DNA from: Pelecanus crispus
Taxonomy: Eukaryota; Chordata; Aves; Pelecaniformes; Pelecanidae
NCBI RefSeq assembly: GCF_030463565.1
Contig: NC_134655.1
Coordinates: 4,352,372 to 4,416,371 of the forward strand
Reading direction: 5' to 3'
DNA length: 64,000 nucleotides
Shown one piece after another: positions 13,787 through 27,883 of the stretch. The position numbers were made by a program, and so were the translations under genes. The first letter of the stretch is position 1. Every line of letters starts with the position of its first letter. The notes under the pieces are model-generated. The model worked only from the letters and a program-made list of their open reading frames with translations, did no database searches and was not told the origin of the DNA.

Positions 13787-15649
13787 CTAAAAATGTTATT
13801 AATTCCTGAAAGTCCAAGCCCAAGTCACTAAGGCAAGTCACTGATGGATACTAACAACATACAGCAGATCCTAACTCCGACGTCTCCTTATTACGCGTTA
13901 TCATTTCCACTGCCACCTTCTAACTTCACATAAAGCTAGATAAAGTATACAAACTCAAATATAATATATCAATGCAGCAATGGTCTACCAAATGTAAATA
14001 CTACTTTTAACAAGGATAACAAATGCAGGTAAAATTTGGCTCTCATTAACACTGTCTCATTTATGCTGTGACTATGTCTTTCTTGATGCCAGACACAGTA
14101 TTCAGCTGTCAGTCCTCAAAATCAGAAGGTATAAAAGGGTTGAAACGAATCATTTTTTTCTGTTTGCAAAGGAAAAACAAAAGGCCTCAGCTGGGAAAGA
14201 AGAAAGAGATTATTACCACTAAGTATGAGAAGGCCTTCAGATAAGATACTGATCTAGTCATATTTATGTCTAATAATTTAACCATTTTAGAGTTAGATGG
14301 AAACAAATGCTATTTCAGCCTTGCAGATCATGCTGACATCACACAGCCCCCAAATTTAGTTCTTTCATGTAGTTTGTCGGTGCTGGTGTTATTAATAGGC
14401 ACACTAAAATGGGAACTTCACCCTGGCTCAGTTTTGACTCATTGAATGGCCTTGGGCATCACATAACCTCTGTTTCCAGTTCTGTATCTGCATAATGCAT
14501 TTGTCTATCTAGTGGCTTTGCAGAGGCATGGGGCAAATAAACGAGCCACTTCACAGAATTTTTAGATTGCAATACACTGGCTTATAATCCCTGTGCACTT
14601 TTACATTTCCTGAATTTTAATATAAACTTGCCTTTTTCACGAAGGCAACTAAACTGTTTAAACAGAAGGAAGAATTATTTTAAAACTTCCAAATTAAGCC
14701 TCCTAGGATTAGTACCTTGAAGTAAAAGAATAGAACCATAGCCACATAACAAAGCTTGTAGTCTCACAGCCCAAAATATCTATACTTGGTGATAGTTTTA
14801 AAAAAGCTCTTCACTGTTCAGGGGAAGAAGGGAGAAGAAAGAAGGAAGCTTAATTTCCCACCTTGCAAAGAAATAACAGATAACGTGGTTAGTAAAACCT
14901 GCACTGCAAAGTATGGTCTGGGCATACCAGATGGAAGAATCTGCCAACCAATCTCCGTTATTAAACTGGCAGGGAAAAGAGCTATATTGTTTTGGAATCT
15001 GAACTGGCTGTGAGTGCAGGACAGTCATATTCCTTTGACTGCACCAGAGGACATAAATTCTCAGAGTAGCTGAGATGATTTGCCCAAAGGTAATCAAGTT
15101 AGTTATATGCTTAGTTAATTTTTTTCCTTTTGTCCATTGAAACTATTCAAATTTTCTAGCCTTCTCTAGATTATAACTTCTCTGCTCCAAGTCTGACCCT
15201 TTCTGTCTTAAAGGGAGAAAGACACCCTCCCGTCAAGGAAGCTCCTGAGGGGACTTTTAAGACATTGACCTGCAATACTCAGGTGTTTATTTATTTATAA
15301 TGGAAGCCTAAAGTAGATGCAAAAATAAATTAGAGAGGCATCTGACATTAGCTGAAAATGCAAAGATGGACAACGCAAGCACATAAATTATCAAAAGTTG
15401 AATAGTTCAACACTGATTACTGCATCAGTGAATGCCAGGAGATAATCTCCATGCTGCAGTTTTACAAGGTCCAGACATTAGGCTAACTGCTGATGCCTCA
15501 TTAGATACAAGAGATTGAATCTTTCAAGGTGGTATTCTTTAGATGTTTGCTCATCCACTGTTTTCTTATTTTTTCTTATGACCTGATTTACTCTTTGCTT
15601 GGATTAGGGTCTAGATCAAAAATGGACAGTAATGTAAAGGAATACTTAC

Positions 15650-15736
15650 AGTCCTGGGATATATGAGACATATGTTGAATGGTGTTGCCTTAACTAACCG
15701 AGCAGTGAGTTGTTCCCCAAAGTTTGGCCCTCTCAG
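15650..15736 (-). other. Possible minus-strand exon, 87 bases
   Basis: Read on the minus strand, an AG (GGTTAGCATAG) is followed by 29 open codons and a strong donor, GACT|GTAAGTATT. The peptide runs from LRGPNFGEQLTARLV to the C-terminal CLIYPRT, with no recognised domain. The exon is a multiple of three and leaves phase 0, which matches the acceptor at 13786. The polypyrimidine tract before the AG is weak. No transcript evidence is available here, so this is only a candidate. Confidence 0.18.
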
Positions 15737-16119
15737 CTATGCTAACCAGGAACATGGATCTCCAGATAGCACAACTCCCAGAGAATGGTAAAGGCCATTC
15801 CATTTCTAATTATATCACTGCAGAACAGTGAGAAGAAACAATGTATTACCCAAATAGGGCTGCATGTAGATATGCATGAATGCAGAACAGATGCCTGGTG
15901 TTGGAAATGCCTTGTCCACAAGAAAAAAGAATTCAGAGCTCCAATCTAACTCACAGCTTGTGTCCTCAGGGAACTTGGCCACAGGACAAGGAAAAAAAAT
16001 TCTAAAGCTGATCTAATCACTAATCATGACATAATCATTACAACACAACTACAAATTTATGATATATCTAGTCTGACAATGCTATTTTAGAACAATAGTT
16101 CAAACTCGGATGCAAAAAA

Positions 16120-16215
16120 CCCAAGATCTAATTCATTCCCAGTGTAAACTGGCAGTATGCCCATTGACTTCAATGGGAGATTTACTCATTCACCCCAGCT
16201 CTAATTTTGGGTCAG
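16120..16215. repeat. Fragment of an old amniote repeat with palindromic core
   Basis: Contains CCATTGACTTCAATGGG at 16161-16177, preceded by AGTGTAAACTGG and followed by a short pyrimidine-rich tail. This arrangement is typical of an ancient interspersed repeat seen in birds, turtles and crocodilians. I cannot give the family name. Confidence 0.5.
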
Positions 16216-17166
16216 CATCTTTCCAATATTTAGGATTGAGTTGCACCAGCCTAAAAACTACTCACTCTTAAATCCAAAGCAAGCATCTCAGGGAGCTGGG
16301 GGAAAGGCATATTTTCATGTAAGTATGTGCATTTAGACAGAACATTTACATTTAGTGTTATTGGAGTAACTTACCCATATAAAGAGAAAAGTTCTTAAAA
16401 AAAATAAAATTACAAAGCCTCAGAGTCTAAAACATCTCTGACTCTTTTATACCCAGATAACCAGAAAGCAAGACTCAGAAGTTGCTTAATGGCCAAGCAA
16501 AATAAAATCTGACATACAATTTGATGGCAATGGCTCTGAATGTCAGATGGAAAAAGGTACAAATCCTTAGCAAAAAGAGAATGAAAGATAATGGGAAATT
16601 TGAGTACATATAGCCCCCCACCATGATCCTGACTAGCAGACAGGTTTCTTGCAGAGGAAACCTGTGGTCATGCTGAGCTGAGGAAAGAATGGAAGGAGTC
16701 CCTGAAATAGAGAATAATGAGGAAGAAAGAACAGGCAGAGCCTTAGATACACGTAATCTGCTTGGGTTGTGTAAGCAACAATAATAAATTCAAACATTAA
16801 ATCAGAATGAAATGTTTCTACTTTTTTGTTTTGCGGGAAACGAGATTTTGTTTTCATTGTGATGCAACCAAATGAGTTTCAAACCAGCAAAATTTCCTGA
16901 GGAAGGGAAATTTTGAGTTGTGCTATGCGAAATACTTTAGTCATGTTAATGTGTGAATTGCAGTAAAGCACAAAAAGATACTCCACCCTACTGCAACCCA
17001 AACTGTAACAGCAGTGAGGCTAGAGGACCAGTAGTAGCCCACAGCCAAACCTAAAGTATTGCAACAGAAAGTTCTTGATCCTGGAGAAAACACTTCACCA
17101 CAGGTTGGGCTATCTTTATAAATGGTATGATGATAGAGCATATATTTAGATACTTTATTGTATTAC

Positions 17167-17192
17167 CTGAGGGATTTTGCCAGAGAGTAGCT
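17167..17192 (-). other. Possible minus-strand micro-exon
   Basis: On the minus strand, TTTTTCCCTCATAG (good pyrimidine tract) is followed by 26 bases and a donor, CCTCAG|GTAATA. The segment is too short for the peptide to be informative, and it may be chance. Confidence 0.1.
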
Positions 17193-20100
17193 CTATGAGG
17201 GAAAAATGAAGAGATAACTGAGGCAGCCAAGTGGTCCATTATGTCTTCTCAGAAGACAAAACAGTGAATCATTTATGATTAGTTCAATAAGCAAAGCCAC
17301 TGGTTTTAGAGCTTAGCTATAAATACATTTTTTTATGTGGCTATTGATTTACGATTTAATGATGGTTGGTTAAAAGATGAGGTTGCACAAGATCTGCATC
17401 CATTACCATTAAAGGATAAGTGTCTAGGACTTGTGGATAGGTGCTGTTTATTGACTTTGATGTATTGCATAAATATTGTGGCCATACCTCAATGACTCAG
17501 TCAGGTCAGGGTGTGTTGCTCAAAACTCTACAAATGTTGAACAAGTGAAATCCCTGCATCAGCATTTTATATATTAAAACATAAAAAGTAATACAAGTTT
17601 TATAAAAGCACAGGACTTGAACAGTAGTTTCTGAACGGCTAGATTACTTTCAATAATGATCACCTAAATTTTCATCCACTGTAACTATTGCTTTGCATCA
17701 AAAAGAAATCGACTGGGCTCCGTTGCCTAAATGGCACTGCAAGTTTCTGCCACTAGAGTGTGTCAAGGCATAAGTGAGGATAAAACTTCTCCGTACTCTG
17801 TATCGTTGAGTTCAAACTACTACTGTAGCACTGGACAAAGACAAGCAGCTTGAATGTACCATTTTTCTGATCTCCTGCTTGACTGCTAGAACTTGCCTTA
17901 TAGGTTATACTGTTGACAAAAAGTCTCACCCCATTACTCTGCTTATGCTGGGCACAGTGATTTTCATATGAATACTGAACAACAGAGGCATCCAGAAACA
18001 GTCCAGCCAATTTTAAGATCCATCACACTGTGCCTGTGTTTTCAGTTCAATGTCAATGAAATATCCCTTCCAGGCTAAGACTGTTATTTTGAGGCAATAC
18101 AATAACCCTGTTATTTTGTATTGAAAAGTCAGCACATCCAGTCAATGTATGTAAATCTGTCCCTCCCTGCTTCTCTCTCTGTTGGATGTGTGCAGTTGAA
18201 CAGTTGCAGTAAAATTTGGGGAAAAAATCCCCACATCCCCATGCAAAAACTGAAAATCTGCTGTTGTGCTGAGAATGGAGATGCTCTGCTGTATTTAAGA
18301 AATAAATTCGAAGAGAAACTATAAAAAAACCCTCTCTTTGATAGTAAAAAAAAAAAATTCAGAACAGTTAAAATTAGAAATGCGTAGGCATAAAGCGTTG
18401 CCAGTATCAAACAGAATATGTTGAAATGTACACATTTGGAAATGCTAAAAGTCAGGTTCTGCCTCCATACTTTATTGAATCAAGGCTTGGCCCCTTCTCC
18501 ATCTGTAAAACTGCACTGACAGTGCTCCCTTCCTCTCTCTTTTTGCTCATTTTTGTCTCTTCAGAGTGCAGAGTCTTATTAGTTGTTTTGATTACAGGCA
18601 CTAGCTCTTAGTAATAGTTTTTCACTGTCTATAGTGTCACCCTCTTGCTGAAGATTTTAGCTACTAGACCAACCCTATTAACTATTCTTTAAAATACATT
18701 AAAAAAAATTAAAAAATCCCCAACACCCAGGCAACTACCATATGAGAGATAGGAATCCTACGCACAAATCTGTAGACACATACATACTCAAGTGGTGTTC
18801 TGAATGGAGACATGTAGCACTTAATTTCATTATCTACCTTAGTTCCCTTTGGACAGGTCTGCTAAGCCTTTCTTGGAAACTGTATCAGCTTTCTGAGCTT
18901 CCAAAGGTCCACAGTGTTGTAGTGGCAATGATGACAGAGCTAAACACCTTCTGAAATCCTTAAGGATCCTTCCAAGTCAGCCACATAAGGTCAATACAAA
19001 TAATGGGAGAAGAACCCCAGATCTGAAGATTTAGCCTTTGAGTTGCCCAGATCAGCCTGAGAAAAAGAGAGAGTCTGACTGGGCACCTGGGGTTCTCATC
19101 TCCTGCTCTGTAACTTTACATGAAAATTTCAAATGTTGTATTTATTTGAAATGAACTGGTGCCTGACAAGAGAACAAGGAACATGAAAGAGAAGAATAGG
19201 GACATGAAGTATAAGGGAAAGATCTGTGACGGATCAGGTCTCTTTTACTCAGTGTATACTGAGCTAATGATACGTTAGGTAGGTACCCCACAATCACATC
19301 AGAACTAAGAGATCCTTCTTTTCATGTGTAGCCTGCTGAAATCACAAACCCTTGCACGCTACATTTTCGTCCCAAAGAACAGGAGTACGGCACAGGCAGA
19401 GCACGCAGCAAGGCTCAAGGTCTAACACTGGTACAGCACAAGGGAGGAACTATTCTTACACACTAACAGAGGCATAAGCAAATGTCTTTTCACAAGTCAC
19501 CTGAAAATTATTAGGACGGTGTCTCATGAAGATTTCATAGACCTGAGCAAGTGAAGTTTTCTCCAGTTCAATAACCAAACCAACAAGTCAGAAAGAAGCA
19601 AGCAGAAACCTCAGTTCACATAGAGCTCACACAGAACATTTTTTTTCTTACAAAACAAAAAACTAGTAATTTTAATTTGGGGTAAACCTGAAATATTACA
19701 TTCAATTAAAAATAAAATGTTTCATGCCATTTTTTAAAAAAAAAACGTATTTTCCTTTTTTTTATTTAGATTAATTTTGAAGTGGAAAATGGTATTTCAG
19801 TTTCAAAAGATGAAAAATTTAATTTTAAGCACGTTAAAATAGTTCCTTTAAAAACTGAGAAAATGTTTTCATATTTTTCCTATTATTCCACTTGAAACTA
19901 TTTGTCTAGTTCAACCTAATCTCAAAAATGGTCCCAGTCCTTTCAAACCTCTGTTATTCTAGGAGTTTAAAAATAATTCAAAATTTTTGTCCAGCTCTAT
20001 TCATAAATTCAAGCAACATTTTGGCCCTACAATGTTGGGAAAGGAAATAATCAAGAGCCTTGCTAAAGGAAATATTCAAGAGCCTTTCTAAAATACCTTT

Positions 20101-23100
20101 CCATTTCCTGCCACTGTGTCCATCATTGGTATTGCTTGTATCCTTGTGCAGCAGCAGCTGCTCTACTCTCACCATGGCAGAGTCCCTCATTAAAGATTTT
20201 CTAGAATTAGAGTGTGAAGGCTAGAAAGTGAACTTGCTGCTTTTATAAAGAGGGAAGAACACCCAGGAGAAGGTATTTAAATTCTGTCCTGAGGCAGAAT
20301 GAAGTCGATTTATGTCAGGGATTATTTTTATCTCTCCAGTCAACCAGAAGTTATGCAGCAAAGTCTGCATAGGCACAGACACGCAGCACTGTTTTGTACC
20401 AGACTCTGACAGTGTTTGAAAATAAAGAAAACTTAACAGCAGGCGGAGCTCTGCCCTTCATGCAGTTCTCCACAGGAAGGGTTTTGCAGGCCAACCACCC
20501 AGGAGCTGGCTCTCTGCTCAGGTAGGCACCAGGTCTACCCAGTTTGCATGGCTCAGGCAGTACAAGCCAGACTTCGCTTGCAGATTGCCGGTGGAGAATT
20601 TCTGTAGAGGAAGGAGACCGTTGGGTTTGGCTTCTGCATCTACCGCTCCACACTTGTCCCGACATAATGATGACAGGAAAATGAGATGGTTATGGAAGAA
20701 TCCCATGCCCCGTTCTTCACTCGCATAACAACACTAAACATCTCCAATCCGTGCTGAGATCAGGGTAGTTGAACCACGAACGCCTGGGATCTTTCTCCCT
20801 CCTTTTTAGGCAGGCTCTAACACAGGAAAGAATATATTCTTCCACCCCTGAGACCTCCATCCAAAGCCCCCAACCTTTCCATTGATTCCAAAAATCCTTG
20901 GATAAAGCCCTAACCAATTATCTGTGCAGAATAACAATAGGAAAACAAAACCAAAACCCCACAACTGTGAAATTACCTCTGGAAGAGGAATGGCTATTTC
21001 CTCCGAAAAAAGGCAGTGTATTTACTGAGTTTTTCACATGTAGGGGCACGTATTCAGTTGCCTGGAAGAACATGATCTAAAATATTAAAACTCTGCATTT
21101 AATTTTCATGGGTAGAGAAGGAAAATCAGTAAAAAGCTGCTAGAATAACAAAATGGAGCAAATGTTTCCAAGCAGACTACTAAAATAAATAAATTGGATT
21201 TTAAAATTCTCTTGCAGTGTTTGGAATACAAACATTGCACCACATATCCAGTGCTTGCAAGCAAGAACATATTCATTATAAACTAACACAAAACTACATT
21301 TTCCTGTACCACTGGTGAACAAGCAGTGATGTGCAAGCCCATAAATAAGAAATTTAAATGTATTTGTATGTTAATAAATGTAATGATATATACAGCTGAA
21401 TTGTAATCACCTAGTGAATATAGTTCCTAAATTACAGAGGGTAAGGAACTAATAGGATTCTCCTCATCTTGTCTGTTGGCTATGAGTAGCATATTGTGTG
21501 TTCCCCAGAACTGAGAAAGGACAACCCTCTGGAAAAGGAAGGAGTTACATCCAGAGGCCATCAGGTAGCTTGAACTTTATGATGAGGAGCTTTTTATCTT
21601 TTTTCTTCTTTTAAATTCTCTAAGTAAAAATACCACTTATTTTAAGAGATCCCCCATCCTTTGAAACAAATACGATTGAGAATCAGTTAGATATGTTATT
21701 AAAAAAAAAGATAATTATCAAAATAGTAGCTAAAAAGAATAGTTCTTAGAGAAACATAGTTTAATCTCTTTGAAATTTCCAAGAGCACATCTTCACAAAA
21801 GCTAAGATGTGATTTTGCATTATTTAATACAAGTGTAGAGATGCAGTGGATATATATGTTTTCCTAATGAACCTATGTCCAAGTTCTTGACACTTTGAAT
21901 CAGAGCAGCAAAAAGCACTGGGACATAAGATGGGGTAATGCCAAAATAAAAACATTTAAAAAGAAAAAAAAATTCTGTACATGTTTTCTGCTAAATATGT
22001 GGTATATACATACTACACTCAAAAGCTTTATTCCTTTCTTGGCATGAATTTTTATGGCAACATTACTTGCAAGTAGAATGGAAAGATTATAACATATATT
22101 ACAGATTTAACACATATAAATAGTGTTCTGCCTACTAAAATCCAAATATTTTTTGGAGTCCTATATTACATTTGCTTATCGTTTTTCCTGTTATTAGAAG
22201 AATCTCATATCATTCCTATGAGATAATGACACCTAATAAGAGCAGATGAAATTTGCACAGCAGTTTGCAAGAAGGAGAACTATTTTTTAATCTCCATTTT
22301 ACATAAACAAAGCTGATAATAGCAAACCTTCTGGTGAATAAATTATTAGCAATTAGCCTTAATTTGGGTAGTGTATACTATCGGACCATTTCAGCGGTAG
22401 ACAAATGCAATTTGAGAGAGGTTTGTTCTCTAGCAGTAAAATAACAGGCTGAGGTCACTTTAAACAAATGTTTGAAATGCAGTGTATTATTAGTATTTCA
22501 ATCACTGCCAATTGCCTTGACTTACTATAATTATTGTTTCATAAGATTTAGAACAAACATGTTGTGCTATCTGCTGCAAGACAACATATGACAAATTGAG
22601 GTGATTCAGATTGAGACTTGTCTTATTGTAAGCACATTCTGAAGCCAAGGCTTTAATCCTAATATAAATTATTCAAAGCTCCTCACAACTGTACCTGTTT
22701 CCTTTAAAAGATAAAGTAAATCTTGTATGAATTTTGCCCTTCCTTCGCACAGATGATGGCTCCTCTGATTCTCTTAGTCAGGACTTGCCCATTCCAAGCA
22801 TTAATTCCTTTCTACCACTTTTCCTTTCCTAATTTTCCAAAAGGAATCTTAGTGACCACAGTTGTCTGATTTTGTCAAAAGTAACTAATTTACAGCTTTC
22901 TACAAGCTTTGTGGAGTGGATTCCCTTTTTCCACAGAAGGGTGATGCACAGGCCACCCTGTTTTACCTAGCAAATTAAAAGCTAGGTAAACAAACCTCCA
23001 AACTTTTAATTTATCTTTCAGGGGAAAAAAAAAAAGGTGTATGTAGGATAGTGAGCACGAATGGCTATGATTATCTCCTTGGTCCTGGAATCTGTGAATG

Positions 23101-25637
23101 CATGAATGCAAGGGTTCATACCTCTCACTTCATACATCGCAGATAGAACAGGTTTCCTGCATTGTCCTCGTGGGACCCATAAGAATTGAAACTCTGCATT
23201 AAGGCAGTAATTGCAATCAAACCACATACTTCAGCCAGCAATCCACAGGACTCAGGAAGGAGTTAGTTTCCCTGATGCACAATTAGTTTCCCTGGTACAC
23301 AGTTTTTATCTATTGGATTTAGGTTTGGGTATTTTTCACCTGCCTCTGAAGCATCAGCTCAGCCCTACTTGTCTGGACATACATCCAAACTCCACCCACA
23401 CAGATCAAGCCAGAAGTTAAATGAGATAGTGCCAACAGAGTTTTAAAATCAAAAGCAATGTAATTCAGCAATGTAATTCATTTATGTATAAACCATATTC
23501 TTCCACTGGCAGCTATGCAACTTCTAAAGCTCATCTGGTGATTCTTGTTCCAAAGCAGAAATAATTAATTTTATCTTCATTTAACAGTTTCTCAAATAAT
23601 TCCACAAACTTTGTATAGCACAAACAGCTTTTCTGATATTTTGATTTATTTTTCCCTAGTAGTGACAACTATGTAAGTAGGACTAGAAAAGTGTACTATT
23701 CTGTTCCAGAATTCTGTTTTGGTTAATGTATTTCTAGTCTTCATGACCCTTTTCATGACTATACAGCTTGACTCTCACCCTCCACAGTCCTGAGACCCTT
23801 CCCTCTCTACTTCCTCCCTACTCTGCATTTTTTGTTTTTACAGCCCTTTTTCTCAAGCACACAGCCTAGGTCGGTCATGGAGTCCACCTCATGATGGACT
23901 GCAGCTTCAGTCTGAGTAAAATACAAATATGATCACATCTGACATGACTTCTTTTCCTCCTGATATCAGCATGACAACACAGTTGATGGCAACATAGCCA
24001 TGTTAGAGCCTGGGCTGCTGCTAAGGAGAAGGGAACTTGGGAAAACATGGTAGCGACGTGACTTTAAAATCTATATGCACACAAGGTCTTTCACACATTT
24101 CCTTACCTCTACACTGGGAAGAGGAATACCGAAGTCACATATGGCATTATTTCTCTATTCCTTGGATAACCAAGGAGGGCTACATACAGAAAATACAGAA
24201 AATTTCACACAGAATATCCCAATCTTCTTCACTCCACCTCCATAAAGGCTATCAAGATCACATGTCAGATTTGGGGAGACAAGAATTCTGCATCACTTTA
24301 GGTGCTGACAGCACTTAGAACAATCTTAATTTGATCTACTTCTGATCCCTTTTCTGTTTATGTCCTTGGTGCAGGTAGTTCAAAGAGCAGGATTTTCCTT
24401 ATCCCCCTTCTCCTCCTCTGCAAGTCCTCTGTCTTGTTCTCTGAACTTTGCTCTCAGCATCTCTTACTTCCCTCTCTGTCTGGCAGACAGGGCAACCTTT
24501 GGGACCCTTGTGCTCTTCGTGTCACCACAGGGCAGAGGTTACGATTCATGCAAGAGCTGCCTCCTGCCAGGCTGTGAGCAGTATGCTGATGTGACAGCTT
24601 GGCAAGTATTTGAGACTGCCACTTCTAGCAAAATAACTGTCCTGAATGCTGTTTGTCATATATACAACCACACATCCATCAACAAATAGCCCTATGAAAT
24701 GCAACTCTAATGTATATTTCAAATGAGATGCCCACAGGCACTTATAACATGAGTACATGTCAGTAGCCATATGTGCTGTAATCCTCCTCTTTATACATAT
24801 ACCCAGCACAATCTACTCTGTATTCTCTGCTTTGGAAGCAAGATTAATCTAAAAATTTCAGAATTAATTCAAACGCATTAAATAGAATATGAATCTTCAT
24901 TACTTTGGCTACCAAGCAGTTAAAGAATGTGGCAAATGACCAAGTCATCAGCCTGCCATTCAGTTTCAGCTATATGCTGTGCTACCATTTCATTTCAGGT
25001 TCTTCAAAGCCCTGCAGCTGAACTACAGCCGGGTATTTAATGCAGAACTGTATCTTTTGGGGGAATGTGTTATTTTTAAATGCTTAATAATTATGAATTC
25101 ATTTGCCATTCTTTTTATAAGCAGGGGATCATAATGAACTCATCTGATATTCATGTGAATGTCAAGTGTGTTCCCACAGGAGTTTTATTCTAATTCACTA
25201 TTAGTTAGTGGACTCATAAAATAAAAAGCTATCCATTTTTCACTCTGAATATGCAACGCTTGGTAATTGTTCATCAAAGGGCAAATGTAATATTTTTCTT
25301 TGATAACTTTCACTTCTGATTTAACCAGGTAAAGAACTAGCTTTAAAGTAAGGGTACGTTTAGAAACAGAAATAGATTTGATAAGCTGTGAGTCTTCCAT
25401 TTAAAATGCAATGAATGAGATTAACGTGAGCTAGCATTTAAAAATATAGATGTATTATACTATAAGCATACATGCTTGAACTACATGCATTTAACGTAAC
25501 AAGACAAACTGTACCCTGATATATAATGCCTAATGATAGTTCCATGAAAGACACATTTTTAGTGTTCATGAGGTGATCACAACTGTTTTCATGCAGCTGT
25601 TGTATTGCAATAGAAAATTTAGAGGTGAGATACTTAC

Positions 25638-25687
25638 AGGTCACCGCAGGATTTGAATGTGATGACACTGGACAGTGGGACTTTGAC
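25638..25687 (-). other. Possible minus-strand exon, 50 bases, with strong splice sites
   Basis: On the minus strand a T-rich tract ending TTGTTTTCACAG is followed by 50 bases and then ACCT|GTAAGTATC, a near-consensus donor. Two of three frames are open; frame 1 reads VKVPLSSVITFKSCGD. I know no match. Both splice sites look better than average chance pairs, so this could be a non-coding or coding exon of a minus-strand transcript. Confidence 0.2.
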
Positions 25688-26924
25688 CTGTGAAAACAAA
25701 CACAAAATAAGCAATAGAAAAAGAGAGAATTCAGACTTTGATTTGGGTTTTTTTTCAGAGAGTTAAATTCATGGGGTTTCTTATGAAATTATTTTCAGAT
25801 TTCTTCTAAATCCCTAATCTAAACTGAATGTTAGCTGTAAGGACTTACCCCATGAAATGATAGCCCTGAACTATTTCAGCAACAGTTCCTTAGATCTGAC
25901 ATGCTGTGCTAGGCTTCTCCTCAAGCATCTCACAGTCACTCTTCCAATCTTTAAATGCTCTTTAGAAATGCTGACCAAAATTAATAAATTATTATAAAGA
26001 TGCAATTCAGAATCCCATTTGTAATTGGAACCACTAGATTGATATAGTTTAAGATACACAAGGAAAGGAGTTCTTTTTCTCAGTTGAAGTAACAGAAGGA
26101 CATGTTTTTAGTGTTAAGGATTATCTCAGTTACTTCTTTCTGCATGGAAATGGTCATTTCCTCAAGTCAAATGTACAGTGTTTAAATAAAAATGTTACCC
26201 CTGTGCAATCTCTGGCAGTCAGGAGGTTTAGAATATTAACAAAACCATTGAGAAAAACAAGCATGCAAACTAAAGCTCAGATGTGAGTCTTAATGATCAC
26301 AGATATTTCTTTGTGTTAAAGATTGCAACTTCACGTTTTACAACAGTTAGCAGAAAAACATAAGCAGCAGTGCTTCCTGAATGCTATGACTCCTTTCGTA
26401 GTTGAAGAAATACTGTTTACTTTACTCTTTTGAAATACTTTTTACTTTGTGTAAATAATGATCATGTTAACAACAAAAGGTCTGTTAAATTAAATTGCTG
26501 TAATGTCAGATAGGAGGGACTGAGTTACATAGATAATGTGAAAATAGAAATATCAGCAACAGTGAATGAAGACTGCACAAGAGGGCTAAAACTACTGTGC
26601 CAAGAACTGGGTGAAACTTTGTTGAAGCTTGCATGTTTATCAGCTGCTTTTTATTCAAAATGAACATATTTATTTTATACATTAAATAACTGTGACAAAA
26701 AGTTATCACCACCAGCAGGTAGCCTGAAGGCCCTTCCCTAGAGTGAGAATACAAGAAGTGTGGGAGATAAGAAGCTTGAGAAGACATACAGTTTTGTATA
26801 ACAGAATTTGTGTGTGCATGGACATGTATCTATATAAATACCACTTTCCTTGAAAGCAGAGGATAGCTCAGGAGACCTAGGAACAAACAAATCATTCATC
26901 AATTTACAAGGGAACCTACAGGTT

Positions 26925-27015
26925 TAAAAGGCCTGATTTTGAACTCATCATTCTTTAATGGTGAAATTCTATTGACTTCATTGGAGTAATTTGATTTATA
27001 CATGTCTGAAAGGAG
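26925..27015. repeat. Fragment of an old amniote repeat
   Basis: The run GGCCTGATTTTGAACTCAT, then GGTGAAATTC, TATTGACTTCATTGGAGTAA, TTTGATTTATAC and finally AAGGAGAATT follows the order of the ancient amniote repeat with the CCATTGACTTCAATGG core. It is diverged but recognisable over about 90 bases. Confidence 0.6.
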
Positions 27016-27846
27016 AATTGACTTTTGCAATAGAAAGTACATTAGAAAATATTACTCTGGAGAACATGAATTCTACAGAAAGGAAGCAATAAAACTAATG
27101 AATAAGTAACTATGAATAAGTGAGGTACTGAATGCTACCAGTTCCCACAGATTCAATTTTATTCAGAAGCTTGCAGGACTTGGGGTTCAGGCTTGCTAGT
27201 CTCCTCTAAAGCCTTAAAGATACAAGAAAGAGTTATGGATGTGGTGTACATGAGCCGTTTGGCTTTTGCTACCACACCCAAAAGAAAAAAGAAGAATCTG
27301 CAGGACTGAATGCATGAAAGCAGATAGGGGTGAGGGTGAGAGGTGACTCCAAAGTGCCATGAGGATCAGCCTTAGTGGGGCTGCACTCACAAATCGCCAA
27401 TGATGAAAGTAACAACTGCAAAGAGGTTTTGCTGGAGCCCTGCTGGCTTTTTGCCACAAAGGGTAACGTCTGCTATTAATTAACATTCTATCTATATCTC
27501 TAGGCTCTTCTAAGACAATGTATTTACTACTTTTAGCAGTTACAGGTTGATAGTACTGAAGCACCAGCACCTTTATGGCAAAACACTGGCATTTGTCATT
27601 TTTTCCTTTGTGCAGAAAAAGAGAAAGTGCACCAAAGTGATATAAATGGTGATTTTATAAAACTAGTCACAGAAAGGAGGACTAACATGACACTCAGGGT
27701 GACACGTACCGATCAGAAGCACTGGAAGATAGAAGGTTAAGTAATTCAGGCATCTAATATAGAGAATGCTAATACTTCTAGGGAAAAAGGAAAAAAAAAA
27801 TTCAGTAAATAATAATACGTAACAGTACTGAAGGAGAAATACTTAC

Positions 27847-27883
27847 AACTGACAAACGTATTTTTATAAGCTGCAATAGTCTC
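27847..27883 (-). other. Possible minus-strand micro-exon
   Basis: On the minus strand, TTCATTAGCTGCAG precedes a 37-base segment that ends TCAGTT|GTAAGTATT, a near-consensus donor. All that supports it is the splice-site pair and an open frame; it could be chance. Confidence 0.12.

Noticed and set aside
27214..27570. A 118-codon minus-strand frame
   Set aside because: No recognisable domain, biased composition and no supporting splice signals.
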